Source: Rhizopus sp. PT2906 (Eukaryota > Mucoromycota > Mucoromycetes > Mucorales > Rhizopodaceae). Taken from it: 10,964 bases of DNA. The stretch lies in the NCBI GenBank assembly GCA_025529335.1, contig JAMYHX010000822.1, positions 1 through 10,964 of the forward strand, given 5' to 3'. Every line of letters starts with the position of its first letter. Position 1 is the stretch's first letter. The notes beneath the pieces are model-generated. The model saw only the letters and a program-made list of their open reading frames with translations, had not been told where the DNA came from and made no database searches. Below, one piece after another: positions 1 through 7,013 of the stretch. The position numbers and the translations under genes were made by a program.

Positions 1-1054
1 AGTGGAGAACATGTTGCTGATTATGATCATGATGTTTATAAGGAAAGGTTAGATCCCGAGGGTAGGGTTATCCTAACTGAGAAATCAAACGGTAAGGAGA
101 TTCAAGTGTTTATATAGAAAGTCTAATATCAATGTGTGTTAGATTTAAGCAACAGTGCAGCCAAAAAAGCAAGACAACATAGTTCTGAAGTGCCCGACAA
201 CTATTGTGGACCTTGTTACGGCGCCAAACCACAAGAAGAATGCTGTAACTCATGTGAAGAAGTACAACGCGCTTATGCTGATGTAGGCTGGAGCACAGAC
301 CCAGATAATTTTGAACAGGTAAACAAAAAAGGTAAAAAAAGGGGGGAAACTGTATATAGTAATGCATTTTGTTACAGTGTATTCGAGAAGGTTGGAAAGA
401 AAAGGCACAGGCTCAAGCAAAGGAAGGCTGTCGAATGCACGGAACTATATCAGTCAACAAGATTCGTGGCAATTTCCATTTCTCTGCTGGTAAAGCCTTT
501 AGTCAAGGCGGATCACATATTCATGATATGAGCCAATTCCTGCACAATGACCAAAACCAAAACTTTATGCATTTTATTAAACATTTACAGTTTGGTCAAC
601 ACGAATATCACTCAGAAAAGCAAAAGAGAACGAAATCAAACGAATTGATTCATCCACTTGAGAATACGAAATGGGGATCTGCCAATGGTAAGTACAATAT
701 GACGACCAGCACACTGTATTTACTTATTTGATTGTAGCTGCAATGATGTATCAGTACTTTTTGAAGATTGTACCAACAGAATTCCACTTTTTGAACAAAA
801 AGAGAATTAGAACATTCCAATATTCTGTTAGCAAACAGGATCACGTAGTCAATTATTTTGGAGGGCTTCCTGGAGTTTTCTTCATGCTAGACCATTCACC
901 TATGCGAATCATCTACTCAGAAACAAAGATGTCTTTGGCAACTTACTTGACAAATATATGCGCTATCATCGGTGGTATTTTCACTGTAGCTAGCGTTATT
1001 GATGGAATTTTATATAGAGCCGAAAGGATATCAAAGCAAAGGAAGAGCATGTAA
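1..1054 (+). CDS. ERV46: ERV46/ERGIC3-type ER-Golgi cargo receptor, 5' end outside window
   Basis: Read by hand as exons <1-91, 143-318, 378-687 and 738-1054, giving 297 residues plus stop. About 85 N-terminal residues, including the first membrane segment of the family, lie outside the window. The introns (51, 59 and 50 nt) have GT-AG ends and restore the ERGIC3 reading. Visible family marks are LDPEGRVI, the lumenal cysteine-rich segment CGPCYG...ECCNSC (nt 205-255), VNKIRGNFHFSAGKAF, SHIHDMSQF, GLPGVFFMLDHSPM, and the C-terminal hydrophobic segment NICAIIGGIFTVASVIDGIL (about nt 953-1012). Known for the family: Erv46 pairs with Erv41, cycles between ER and Golgi in COPII/COPI vesicles, and returns escaped ER residents; the cysteine-rich region is needed for retrieval. 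The tail ends RKSM, with basic residues at -4 and -3, which could act as a weak dilysine-like COPI signal (inference). Family assignment is firm; the symbol follows the yeast/human orthologues. Confidence 0.94.
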
Positions 1055-1059
1055 ATAAA
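1054..1059 (+). terminator. Poly(A) signal AATAAA overlapping the ERV46 stop codon
   Basis: The stop TAA (1052-1054) runs straight into AATAAA, forming TAAATAAA. This is a plausible poly(A) positioning element. The cleavage site itself cannot be seen. Confidence 0.45.
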
Positions 1060-1702
1060 CTTACCAAAGTATGACAATAGTCAAATTATGCGCGATTTTA
1101 CCCGTAGCTTTCGGAAGCTAGAAAATAGAGAGGTTAGCATCCTTTTTGATCCGAAAAAAAAGGGGGTAGAGAAAGGAAAGAGAGAGGGAAGTTTGTACTC
1201 TATTGAACGAGTATAGTAACAAGCCTTTTCCATCATATTTTCTCACTGTATTTCATCAAGAGATGATGTTGATCTTTGTGTGGTAATTGAATGTCAGAAC
1301 TGTGCAGCTGAAAGAATATAATTCGAGCCTTGTATGAATTGAACAGCTTGCATGGCTTGAACACCGGTCGTTAAAGCGTAAATGGGATACTGAGTCTGGT
1401 TTCATTAAACTTTGAATTAAATGAATATGAATAAAGGCTAATCCATACATTAGTTCATTGTGGCAACTGTTTACAGTTATAAAATATCTTACGAGCATGG
1501 TCATTCACCCTTCACTTAATGGGAGACAATACCTTTTGATGGTTACGGTACCCTTGTGCTCTTCCACAACAAGCAGTATCATCAATGACGTATTAGTTTG
1601 AATACTTTATGAACTTAAATTTTGATCTCGGCAAGTTTGTCTAATAGCTCTCTCCAACATCGCTGGAATCAAGGTTGTATCTTCAGAATACGCGTCTTTC
1701 AC

Positions 1703-1722
1703 CCCCTTCCAAAAAGAAGGGG
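1703..1722. promoter_or_regulatory. Palindromic pair of STRE-like motifs upstream of enolase
   Basis: CCCCTTC at 1703-1709 and its exact reverse complement GAAGGGG at 1716-1722 flank a 6-nt spacer. Each arm holds CCCCT/AGGGG, the core bound by Msn2/4-type C2H2 zinc-finger stress factors in yeasts. It lies about 280 nt upstream of the enolase ATG. The repeat is seen directly; a stress-element role in this fungus is inference. Confidence 0.4.
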
Positions 1723-1925
1723 AGCCGATATTACCCATTACTTGAAGAGGGACGCAGTGGCAGTTTTATTACGTTTCCCTCTTCATCAGGAAGCCTTTGA
1801 ATGACCGAATAGTCTCCTCCGGACCGGATGAGACGAAAAGGGAACACACCATCGGAGAAACACGCCTGAAGCGCTTTGTGTCATGTGAAAGTTCCCTTCA
1901 TATATCATCATCGACACACAGAAAC

Positions 1926-1970
1926 TATTTAAATTCTACAGTCATTTTTTCTTTTCTTCTTCTTTTCTTT
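1926..1970 (+). promoter_or_regulatory. Enolase core promoter: TATA-like box plus pyrimidine tract
   Basis: TATTTAAAT (1926-1934) is followed by an unbroken 26-nt C/T tract (1945-1970) that ends 27 nt before the ATG. A TATA-like box with a CT-rich block around the start site is typical of strongly expressed fungal glycolytic genes. Another TATA-like string lies at 1899-1906. The transcription start is not determined. Confidence 0.55.
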
Positions 1971-1997
1971 ACAAACATTTTTTTCTCGAATTTAAGC

Positions 1998-3440
1998 ATG
2001 TCTGTTACCAAAGTTCACGCTCGTCAAATCTTTGATTCCCGCGGTAATCCTACTGTTGAGGTTGAAGTCACTACTGCAAAGGGAACTTTCCGTGCTGACG
2101 TTCCTTCTGGTGCCTCTACTGGTATCCATGAAGCACTTGAACTTCGTGATAAGGTGAAGACTGAATATTGTGGAAAAGGTAAATCAATAAACACGCGTAA
2201 AACAAACGCCCCGCACAGTACGCGGTGTATACTAACATGGTACATAGGTGTTTTGAAGGCTGTTGAAAACGTCAACAAGACTATTGGCCCTGCTCTTGTC
2301 AAGTCTGGATTGAGTGTTGTCGATCAAAAGGCTATTGATCAATTCCTTCTTGATTTAGATGGCACACCAAACAAGAGCAAGCTCGGTGCTAATGCCATTT
2401 TGGGTGTCTCCCTTGCTGTTGCCAAAGCTGGTGCTGCTGAAAAGGAAGTGCCCTTGTATGTTCACTTTGCTGACTTGGCTGGTTCCAAGAAGCCTTTTGT
2501 CTTGCCTGTTCCTTCATTCAATGTCATCAACGGTGGTTCCCACGCTGGCAACAAATTGGCTATGCAGGAATTCATGATCATGCCCACTGGTGCTTCCTCA
2601 TTTGCTGAAGCCATGAAGATTGGTACCGAAGTCTATCACACATTAAAGAGCGTTATCAAGGAAAAGTATGGTCAAGATGCTACCAACGTTGGTGACGAAG
2701 GTGGATTTGCTCCCAACATTCAAGACAATGCTGAAGGCCTCGAATTGTTGGTAACTGCCATCGAAAAGGCCGGTTATACAGGCAAGGTCAAGATCGCCAT
2801 GGACTGTGCTGCCAGTGAGTTCTATGTTGATGGCAAGTACGATTTGGACTTCAAGAACCCCAACTCTAACCCTGACGACCGTATCACTGGTCAACAACTT
2901 TCTGAGCTTTACAAGTCCTTTGCTGAAAAATATCCAAGTAAGTTTTGAATCAAAAAAAAAAGATAAATGCTGATACTTAATATTTTATCTCTCTTGACAG
3001 TCGTTTCTATTGAAGATGCTTTCGAACAAGATGACTGGGAAAACTGGACTCACCTTTTGGAAACCTCAGACTTCCAACTAGTTGGTGATGATTTGACTGT
3101 TACTAATCCTAAGCGTATTGCTACTGCTATTGAAAAGAAGGCATGTAATGCTCTTTTGTTGAAGGTAAATCAAATCGGTACAGTGACTGAATCTATCCAA
3201 GCCGCCTTGGATTCACAAAAGGCTGGTTGGGGTGTCATGGTTTCCCACCGTTCTGGTGAAACTGAAGATACCACAATTGCTGATCTTGTTGTTGGTCTTC
3301 GTACTGGTCAAATCAAGACTGGTGCTCCTTGTAGAAGTGAACGTTTGGCTAAGCTTAACCAATTGCTTCGTATTGAAGAACAATTGGGTTCCAATGCTAT
3401 CTATGCTGGCGAGAACTTCCGCAAAGCTCACGAATTGTAA
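1998..3440 (+). CDS. ENO1: Enolase (2-phosphoglycerate hydratase), complete
   Basis: Glycolytic enzyme converting 2-phosphoglycerate to phosphoenolpyruvate; cytosolic, Mg-dependent. Exons 1998-2178, 2248-2937 and 3001-3440 give 436 residues, the usual size. The start is the first ATG in frame; the open frame extends 67 codons upstream but without any ATG. Computed from the spliced frame, the catalytic residues fall at H159 (in GGSHAG), E168, E211 (in GDEGG), K345 (in LLLKVNQIG), and Mg ligands D246, E295 and D320, matching classical yeast numbering. PSGAST and the C-terminal KTGAP...SERLAKLNQ block are intact. Intron 1 (69 nt, phase 1) has a perfect TACTAAC branch site; intron 2 (63 nt, phase 1) carries GTAAGT. 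Oddity: intron 1 is a multiple of three and has no in-frame stop. A strong promoter lies upstream. Identification is essentially certain; paralogue number is unknown. Confidence 0.98.
2179..2247 (+). other. Enolase intron 1: 69 nt, stopless, multiple of three
   Basis: GTAAAT donor, TACTAAC branch motif at 2230-2236 and TAG acceptor. Without splicing the frame stays open and 23 residues are inserted after GKG. An imperfect hairpin (ACACGCGTA at 2191-2199 with TACGCGGTGT at 2219-2228, one bulge) lies between donor and branch site. Removing the intron restores the family sequence GKG-VLKAVENVN, so splicing is the normal route. Confidence 0.85.
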
Positions 3441-3529
3441 TTATTTATGATATCCTCTTCCTCCACCCTTCTTGCATGTTTATGCTATCCATGTAGCAGT
3501 GAAAAGTGATTATTCTTACTTTTGTCATA

Positions 3530-3550
3530 AATAAATACCAAAGAAATAAA
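3530..3550 (+). terminator. Enolase poly(A) signals
   Basis: Two AATAAA hexamers at 3530-3535 and 3545-3550, about 90-110 nt after the stop, in a T-rich 3' flank. Likely 3'-end elements for the enolase mRNA. Confidence 0.5.
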
Positions 3551-4875
3551 CACATTCTATTTGAATGATTCCAAGAATAGACTTGCTTGAGATGACCTTT
3601 CTGTTAGAGCATAAACTTTGTTTATTGAGTATTTTAACATTCACATAATCTAATGACAGTGTAACACTACGATAATTATATCTGCCCTTTTCTCAGCGGA
3701 TACATATACGACGATATGATTACAAACATGTAGTCTGGACGAATGTCATTTGCTATGTCGCCCATATCAAATAATTTATTGCACCTAAACACCCAGTCCT
3801 CCTGCTTAATGCTTTTATTACTGCTCTGCATCATCTGCTTACTTACACATGAGGAACAGTTTCTGGACTATGTAATCCAGATAATGCTGACAGCATTGGG
3901 TGAGTGTAAGACGCCCTCTAGTGTCCCTCTGATACCAGAAATACATCATTTTTTTTTTGGTAGTTATAATGCCTTACCTTTGCCGTTAATGATCATCAAT
4001 CGTACAATTGCAAACTACTTTACACTTCTTGTTGCATACATCAGGTTAGTTCCTGTTTTATAGCCTCTAATAATGAGCATGAACTTTTCCAACTATACGC
4101 ATGAAACTTCATATTCTTGGTTAGATTCTGCTGTATAAACCTCACATGGAGTAATGATTTCCCAAAAGGTAGGCCATCGCTGTAATTTCCTCAAACCAGT
4201 ACTGACATGGGAATAGTGTAGGCGCTTTCCTTAATGGATCGATGCGTTACAGCAGTTTCTCCACCTTAACAGGAGGGAGTTGTGATGTTTACCTTTTTTC
4301 CGCGTTGAAGCTAAGTCCTCAAAGAAGCCCTTGGAAAAATTATAAAACAGTGAAGAGTTAATCTTTAATAATTACAAGGTTGAAAGAAGAATTGTTGTTT
4401 ATGAAAAAGTCCTGGATTAACATTGTCTGACAACAAACTGAAAACATCTGGCGTAGTCTTATGTGCTGAGGTCTAATTCATAGAGAGACAGTAGAATCTT
4501 ATACGACCAGAAACTATGAAACCTAATAACTATATTTACTTATAAATTAGCTACAGTGAGAACCGTAAGAGAAAAAGAGAGAGAAACAGATAGCTAAAAG
4601 CACCAAGATTCGCCGGTGTTACACTTAATACTTTGGCAAAAGCAACTTTTAATTTTTTTCTGTTTGACTTGTTTTTGACTATAAATAACATTGGCTTATC
4701 ATTCAGATTAATTCTAATAATAAAAAGAAAGCATATTGCTTCAGAGAAGAAAAATAAGAACTCCTGCTTCACCTCCGAAGAGGCAAAAGACCAGCTACCC
4801 GGTACTTCAACATCCAAGATGCTCTAGGAACATCCCTTCAATCTCGGAATGGGGCAAACTATAGAGTTCGAGTGT

Positions 4876-5037
4876 GGAGAGAGAAAGAAAAGGGCTGTAA
4901 TGAGAGCCTTCTTTTATAGTTTGTTTACATTGTGACTTTGAAAAGTGTTCCTGAGTTGAAAAAGGATTCCTTTTGGCTGCATGAATTATTTTAAGGTGGT
5001 CATTTTAAGGACAACACCATTCTTCATTCCTCATTGG
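4876..5037 (-). promoter_or_regulatory. Antisense promoter-like block (CCAAT, TATAAAAG, CT tract)
   Basis: Read on the minus strand: CCAAT at 5037-5033, TATAAAAG at 4918-4911, then a 19-nt all-pyrimidine run at 4894-4876. Order and spacing resemble the enolase core promoter in this window. Minus-strand ATGs just downstream (about 4832 and 4813) open only 8- and 14-codon frames, and I could not build a convincing spliced ORF. It may drive a noncoding or lost transcript, or be chance in AT-rich DNA. Confidence 0.3.
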
Positions 5038-5280
5038 TTGACTTTGTAGTAGACCCAAGTTAAAACTAGGGGAAAAAATATATATTTATATCGATGAGAC
5101 TATTGAACTTCTTTAAAGTAAGGCTTGACGTGTTTGATATGAATCATTATAAAACTCTATACAGTAGAGCATACATTTTACTTGACATTCCCCTATCGCA
5201 TCTGATGAGGAGTGCTGACAGCATTGACAAATAACCACACCGGCGACACTAATGCAAATAACAGCCATAGATTCTCTTCC

Positions 5281-5288
5281 TATAAAAG
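5281..5288 (+). promoter_or_regulatory. TATA-box-like element upstream of the relic locus
   Basis: TATAAAAG followed by an AT-rich, then pyrimidine-rich stretch ending in CAG near 5332. It is placed where a promoter for the decayed coding pieces at 5596-6463 could have been. Weak support. Confidence 0.2.
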
Positions 5289-5595
5289 ACACATACGTCT
5301 TATTTTAATATTACTCCTTACTTCTTTTCAGCAAAGAATCTAATTCACCAGTTGTTGACTTAATAGCGTTATTAAAGCTATAACTAATTGAATGCAACAA
5401 ACATGACAGATGTGGCTAACTGATTCCATGAAGAAACGATCCATGGTGTACAGAAAATGAAGACGCTATCAGACTGTCGTGTTTTGTAGGTTATTCTATT
5501 ATTATAATTCTTTGCTTGTTGATAATTTTACTAAATTAGATCAATAGGTCCTTGCCATTCATATTTTCTACCTCTCAACCAAGTCTATTTTATAA

Positions 5596-5838
5596 GATGA
5601 CTTTGGACCAAAAAAAAATGCTGTAGTCAACGATTTGCATGTGAAGAAACACTTCAATCCCTTGAATGAAAAATTGTTTAATACTTGCTATAAAGTAAAT
5701 AGAATATTACAAAATTACGATATGAATAAAGATGAAGCAAATGCCAAGTTGTATGGCTTAAGAATTTCGGCCAGTGGCCAAGGAAAAAAAAGGCGGCGAT
5801 ATCTCTTGTTGGTAGATTTTTTAGCCATGCGTCCCTGA
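5596..5838 (+). pseudogene. Decayed coding piece A, possibly same family as piece B
   Basis: Open for 80 codons after a stop at 5593, with no ATG near its start. It begins DDFGPKKNAVVNDL, carries LNEKLFNTCYKVNRIL and NKDEANAKLYGLRISASG, and then runs into a basic stretch (GKKRRR) and a stop. The last motif recalls, from memory, the YGLQI-S segments of lineage-specific Mucoromycota proteins that also contain piece-B-like ends. No domain of known function is visible. It could equally be a chance ORF. A homology search is needed to decide. Confidence 0.25.
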
Positions 5839-6008
5839 AAGAAAGCAAATCTAATTTGAATACGCCCATTCATCAACAGCTGTATCATTACACCAACAAG
5901 AGATACAAAATACGAATGGTGTGTAATATTAAAATTAAACAATAAATTATTAACAAACTTTGTTTTAAGGGTGACCTACCGACTTGTCCCAATCGTAGGT
6001 TCGTATAG

Positions 6009-6463
6009 GTGATGATCTCTGACTTTGTCCTATGGATGGAGCCACACTCTGAGGCTAAACAAGCTGGTCAAAAGAAAAGTAAAAAAAGTCAAAAGTCGCT
6101 GGATTATTGCTTGAAGGCGGTTTACTTTTTTCATTACTGTTGATACATTGAAACTACTGCTAACACCAATCGAATGGCTTATAAGATGGGCTTGCTTTAC
6201 AATGGTCTATACAGAATGATGGAATTAAGCAAGTTTTATTTGACTAGAGATAGTGTGAATGATGTCTTGCTTATTCCCGCCATACTGGAAAAACTATACC
6301 AACTCCAGGTAAATAGTAGTTATTTCAACATGTATAAAATAGTAATTGTATTTTAACATATCTTAATAAGCCTATAGTCCGAAAGACTATAGATAACTCA
6401 TATCAAGTTATCCAAGAACCAGAAGATTCAGTATATATGACACTATACATGAGATGTATGTGA
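6009..6463 (+). pseudogene. Broken C-terminal part of a Mucoromycota multicopy unknown protein (piece B)
   Basis: One frame runs 6009-6308 with a single internal TGA (6141-6143). A CAG|GTAAAT donor at 6309, a 62-nt intron and an AAG acceptor at 6370 lead to a last exon 6371-6463. The spliced end reads YKMGLLYNGLYRMMELSKFY, then TRDSVNDVLLIPAILEKLYQ, then LQPIVRKTIDNSYQVIQEPE and so on to a stop. From memory this fits the C-terminal pattern (YxMDLxYDGIYRMxxLxxFYLPRDxxD...LPxxxExLxQLxxIV) of unnamed multicopy proteins in Mucorales genomes. Upstream, LWMEPHSEAKQAGQKKSKKS resembles their W-x-E...K-rich linker, but the stretch between is too short, which suggests a deletion. No AG lies between the TGA and ATG 6174, so no acceptor can bypass the stop. 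From ATG 6174 a 75-residue product remains possible. Function of the family is unknown. Confidence 0.42.
6372..6392. repeat. Perfect 8-bp inverted repeat with CGAAA loop
   Basis: CTATAGTC (6372-6379) and GACTATAG (6385-6392) are exact reverse complements around a 5-nt CGAAA loop. It lies just inside the proposed last exon of the relic gene, next to its acceptor. It would form a stable small RNA hairpin; its role is unknown. Confidence 0.6.
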
Positions 6464-7013
6464 GGTAGTCCCGGCGAAAAATAAAAGCATTTTTTTTCTA
6501 TCATAATTCTGTTACTGGCATTAAAGTCACTTTTTCCTATCATTACAAGGATAGAACAAAGAGCCTTGTTTTTATATTCAATGATCTTATTCTGATCTGT
6601 TCAATTCAAATGATTATTGTATGTCGCACTTAACACAATCGATGTAATGCACGCTTTCTAAGCCATGCTTTATTTTCCATATATGTATGTATAAAAACAA
6701 GTAAATATCTTCTTTGAATCCAATCCTTTGGTTACCTATGCCAAGACTAGAAAGAAACCGTTGTGTACGATGATATCTTGGTTGTTTGTCCGGTTATAGA
6801 GCTACTTGTTGTCCCTGATATCTTCTCCACAACTCTTTACAAAACAGCATACCATCTACTGTTTTAATACGCATCATTGTCTAAACAAAACATCTTCACT
6901 GTACTGTATCACTGCAATCTTTCCTTTCTTGGATGAATCTGTTGAGAAATAAAAGACCGTGCCACCTGATTTTCTGTTGTTTCTTTTTACATAAAAGAAA
7001 AAGATAGAGATTG
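6464..7013. other. Spacer and promoter region of the dipeptidyl aminopeptidase gene
   Basis: 550 nt with no supported gene. Contains an 8-T run (6491-6498), a TATA-like string GTATAAAAAC around 6689-6698, and a T-rich, then A-rich segment directly before the ATG at 7014. No clear single promoter can be chosen. No tRNA or snRNA features were recognised. Confidence 0.5.

Larger units (their letters stand above)
1060..1997. other. Spacer between ERV46 and enolase
   Basis: No supported gene lies here. Open frames on either strand are short, lack family motifs and look like chance. Visible items are a small hairpin with 6-bp arms and a TCGG loop at 1105-1120, a purine-rich stretch at 1153-1191 broken by one T at 1167, a CRE-like TGACGT at 1586-1591, and the enolase promoter elements listed separately. 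Short upstream ATGs occur at 1801 (stop after three codons) and 1883 (ATG directly followed by TGA). They lie upstream of the TATA-like box, so they are probably not in the enolase mRNA. Confidence 0.6.
3551..5595. other. Long gene-poor spacer downstream of enolase
   Basis: About 2 kb without a recognisable gene. The longest open stretch (3743-4063, +) has no motif and low-complexity Leu/Ile content. The pair of opposed ORFs around 4551-4827 lack ATG starts and mirror each other. On the minus strand near 4100-4250 there are short open pieces in changing frames, which could be decayed coding DNA but match nothing I can name. A 14-bp direct repeat, TGCTGACAGCATTG, occurs at 3885-3898 and 5213-5226. 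Promoter-like blocks at 4876-5037 (minus) and 5281-5288 (plus) are described separately. Confidence 0.5.

Noticed and set aside
1256..1504. Minus-strand ORF of 82 codons upstream of enolase
   Set aside because: No recognisable domain, no splice or promoter context, and an amino-acid mix typical of chance AT-rich ORFs.
1622..1997. Open frame leading into enolase as a possible N-terminal extension
   Set aside because: The frame is open for 67 codons before MSVTK but has no ATG, and it contains the TATA-like box and pyrimidine tract. Enolases start at MSV/MAV.
3743..4063. 106-codon + strand ORF after enolase
   Set aside because: Starts with ATG but is dominated by Leu/Ile/Cys runs and a poly-T-coded FFF, with no family motif and no extension through splice sites.
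4551..4827. Opposed ORFs on both strands as small genes
   Set aside because: Both begin at TTG rather than ATG and cover the same AT-rich DNA. The hydrophobic stretches follow from T-rich sequence.
4860..4895. Pol III B-box-like AGTTCGAGT near 4865
   Set aside because: No A box, no cloverleaf and no T-run terminator close by, so it is not a tRNA gene.
3885..5226. 14-bp direct repeat TGCTGACAGCATTG (3885-3898 and 5213-5226) as element termini
   Set aside because: The core is nearly self-complementary, flanks do not match, and no target-site duplication or transposase lies between. One such match in 11 kb is near chance.
6009..6052. C/D-box snoRNA-like arrangement (GTGATGA at 6009, CTGA at 6019 and 6049)
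   Set aside because: The boxes are too close, the flanking bases do not form a terminal stem, and the stretch overlaps the coding-like frame of piece B.
6372..6392. Hammerhead-like ribozyme suggested by CGAAA
   Set aside because: The CGAAA is simply the loop of a perfect hairpin, and no CTGATGA core lies at a workable distance. The CTGATGA at 5203 has no matching GAAA strand.
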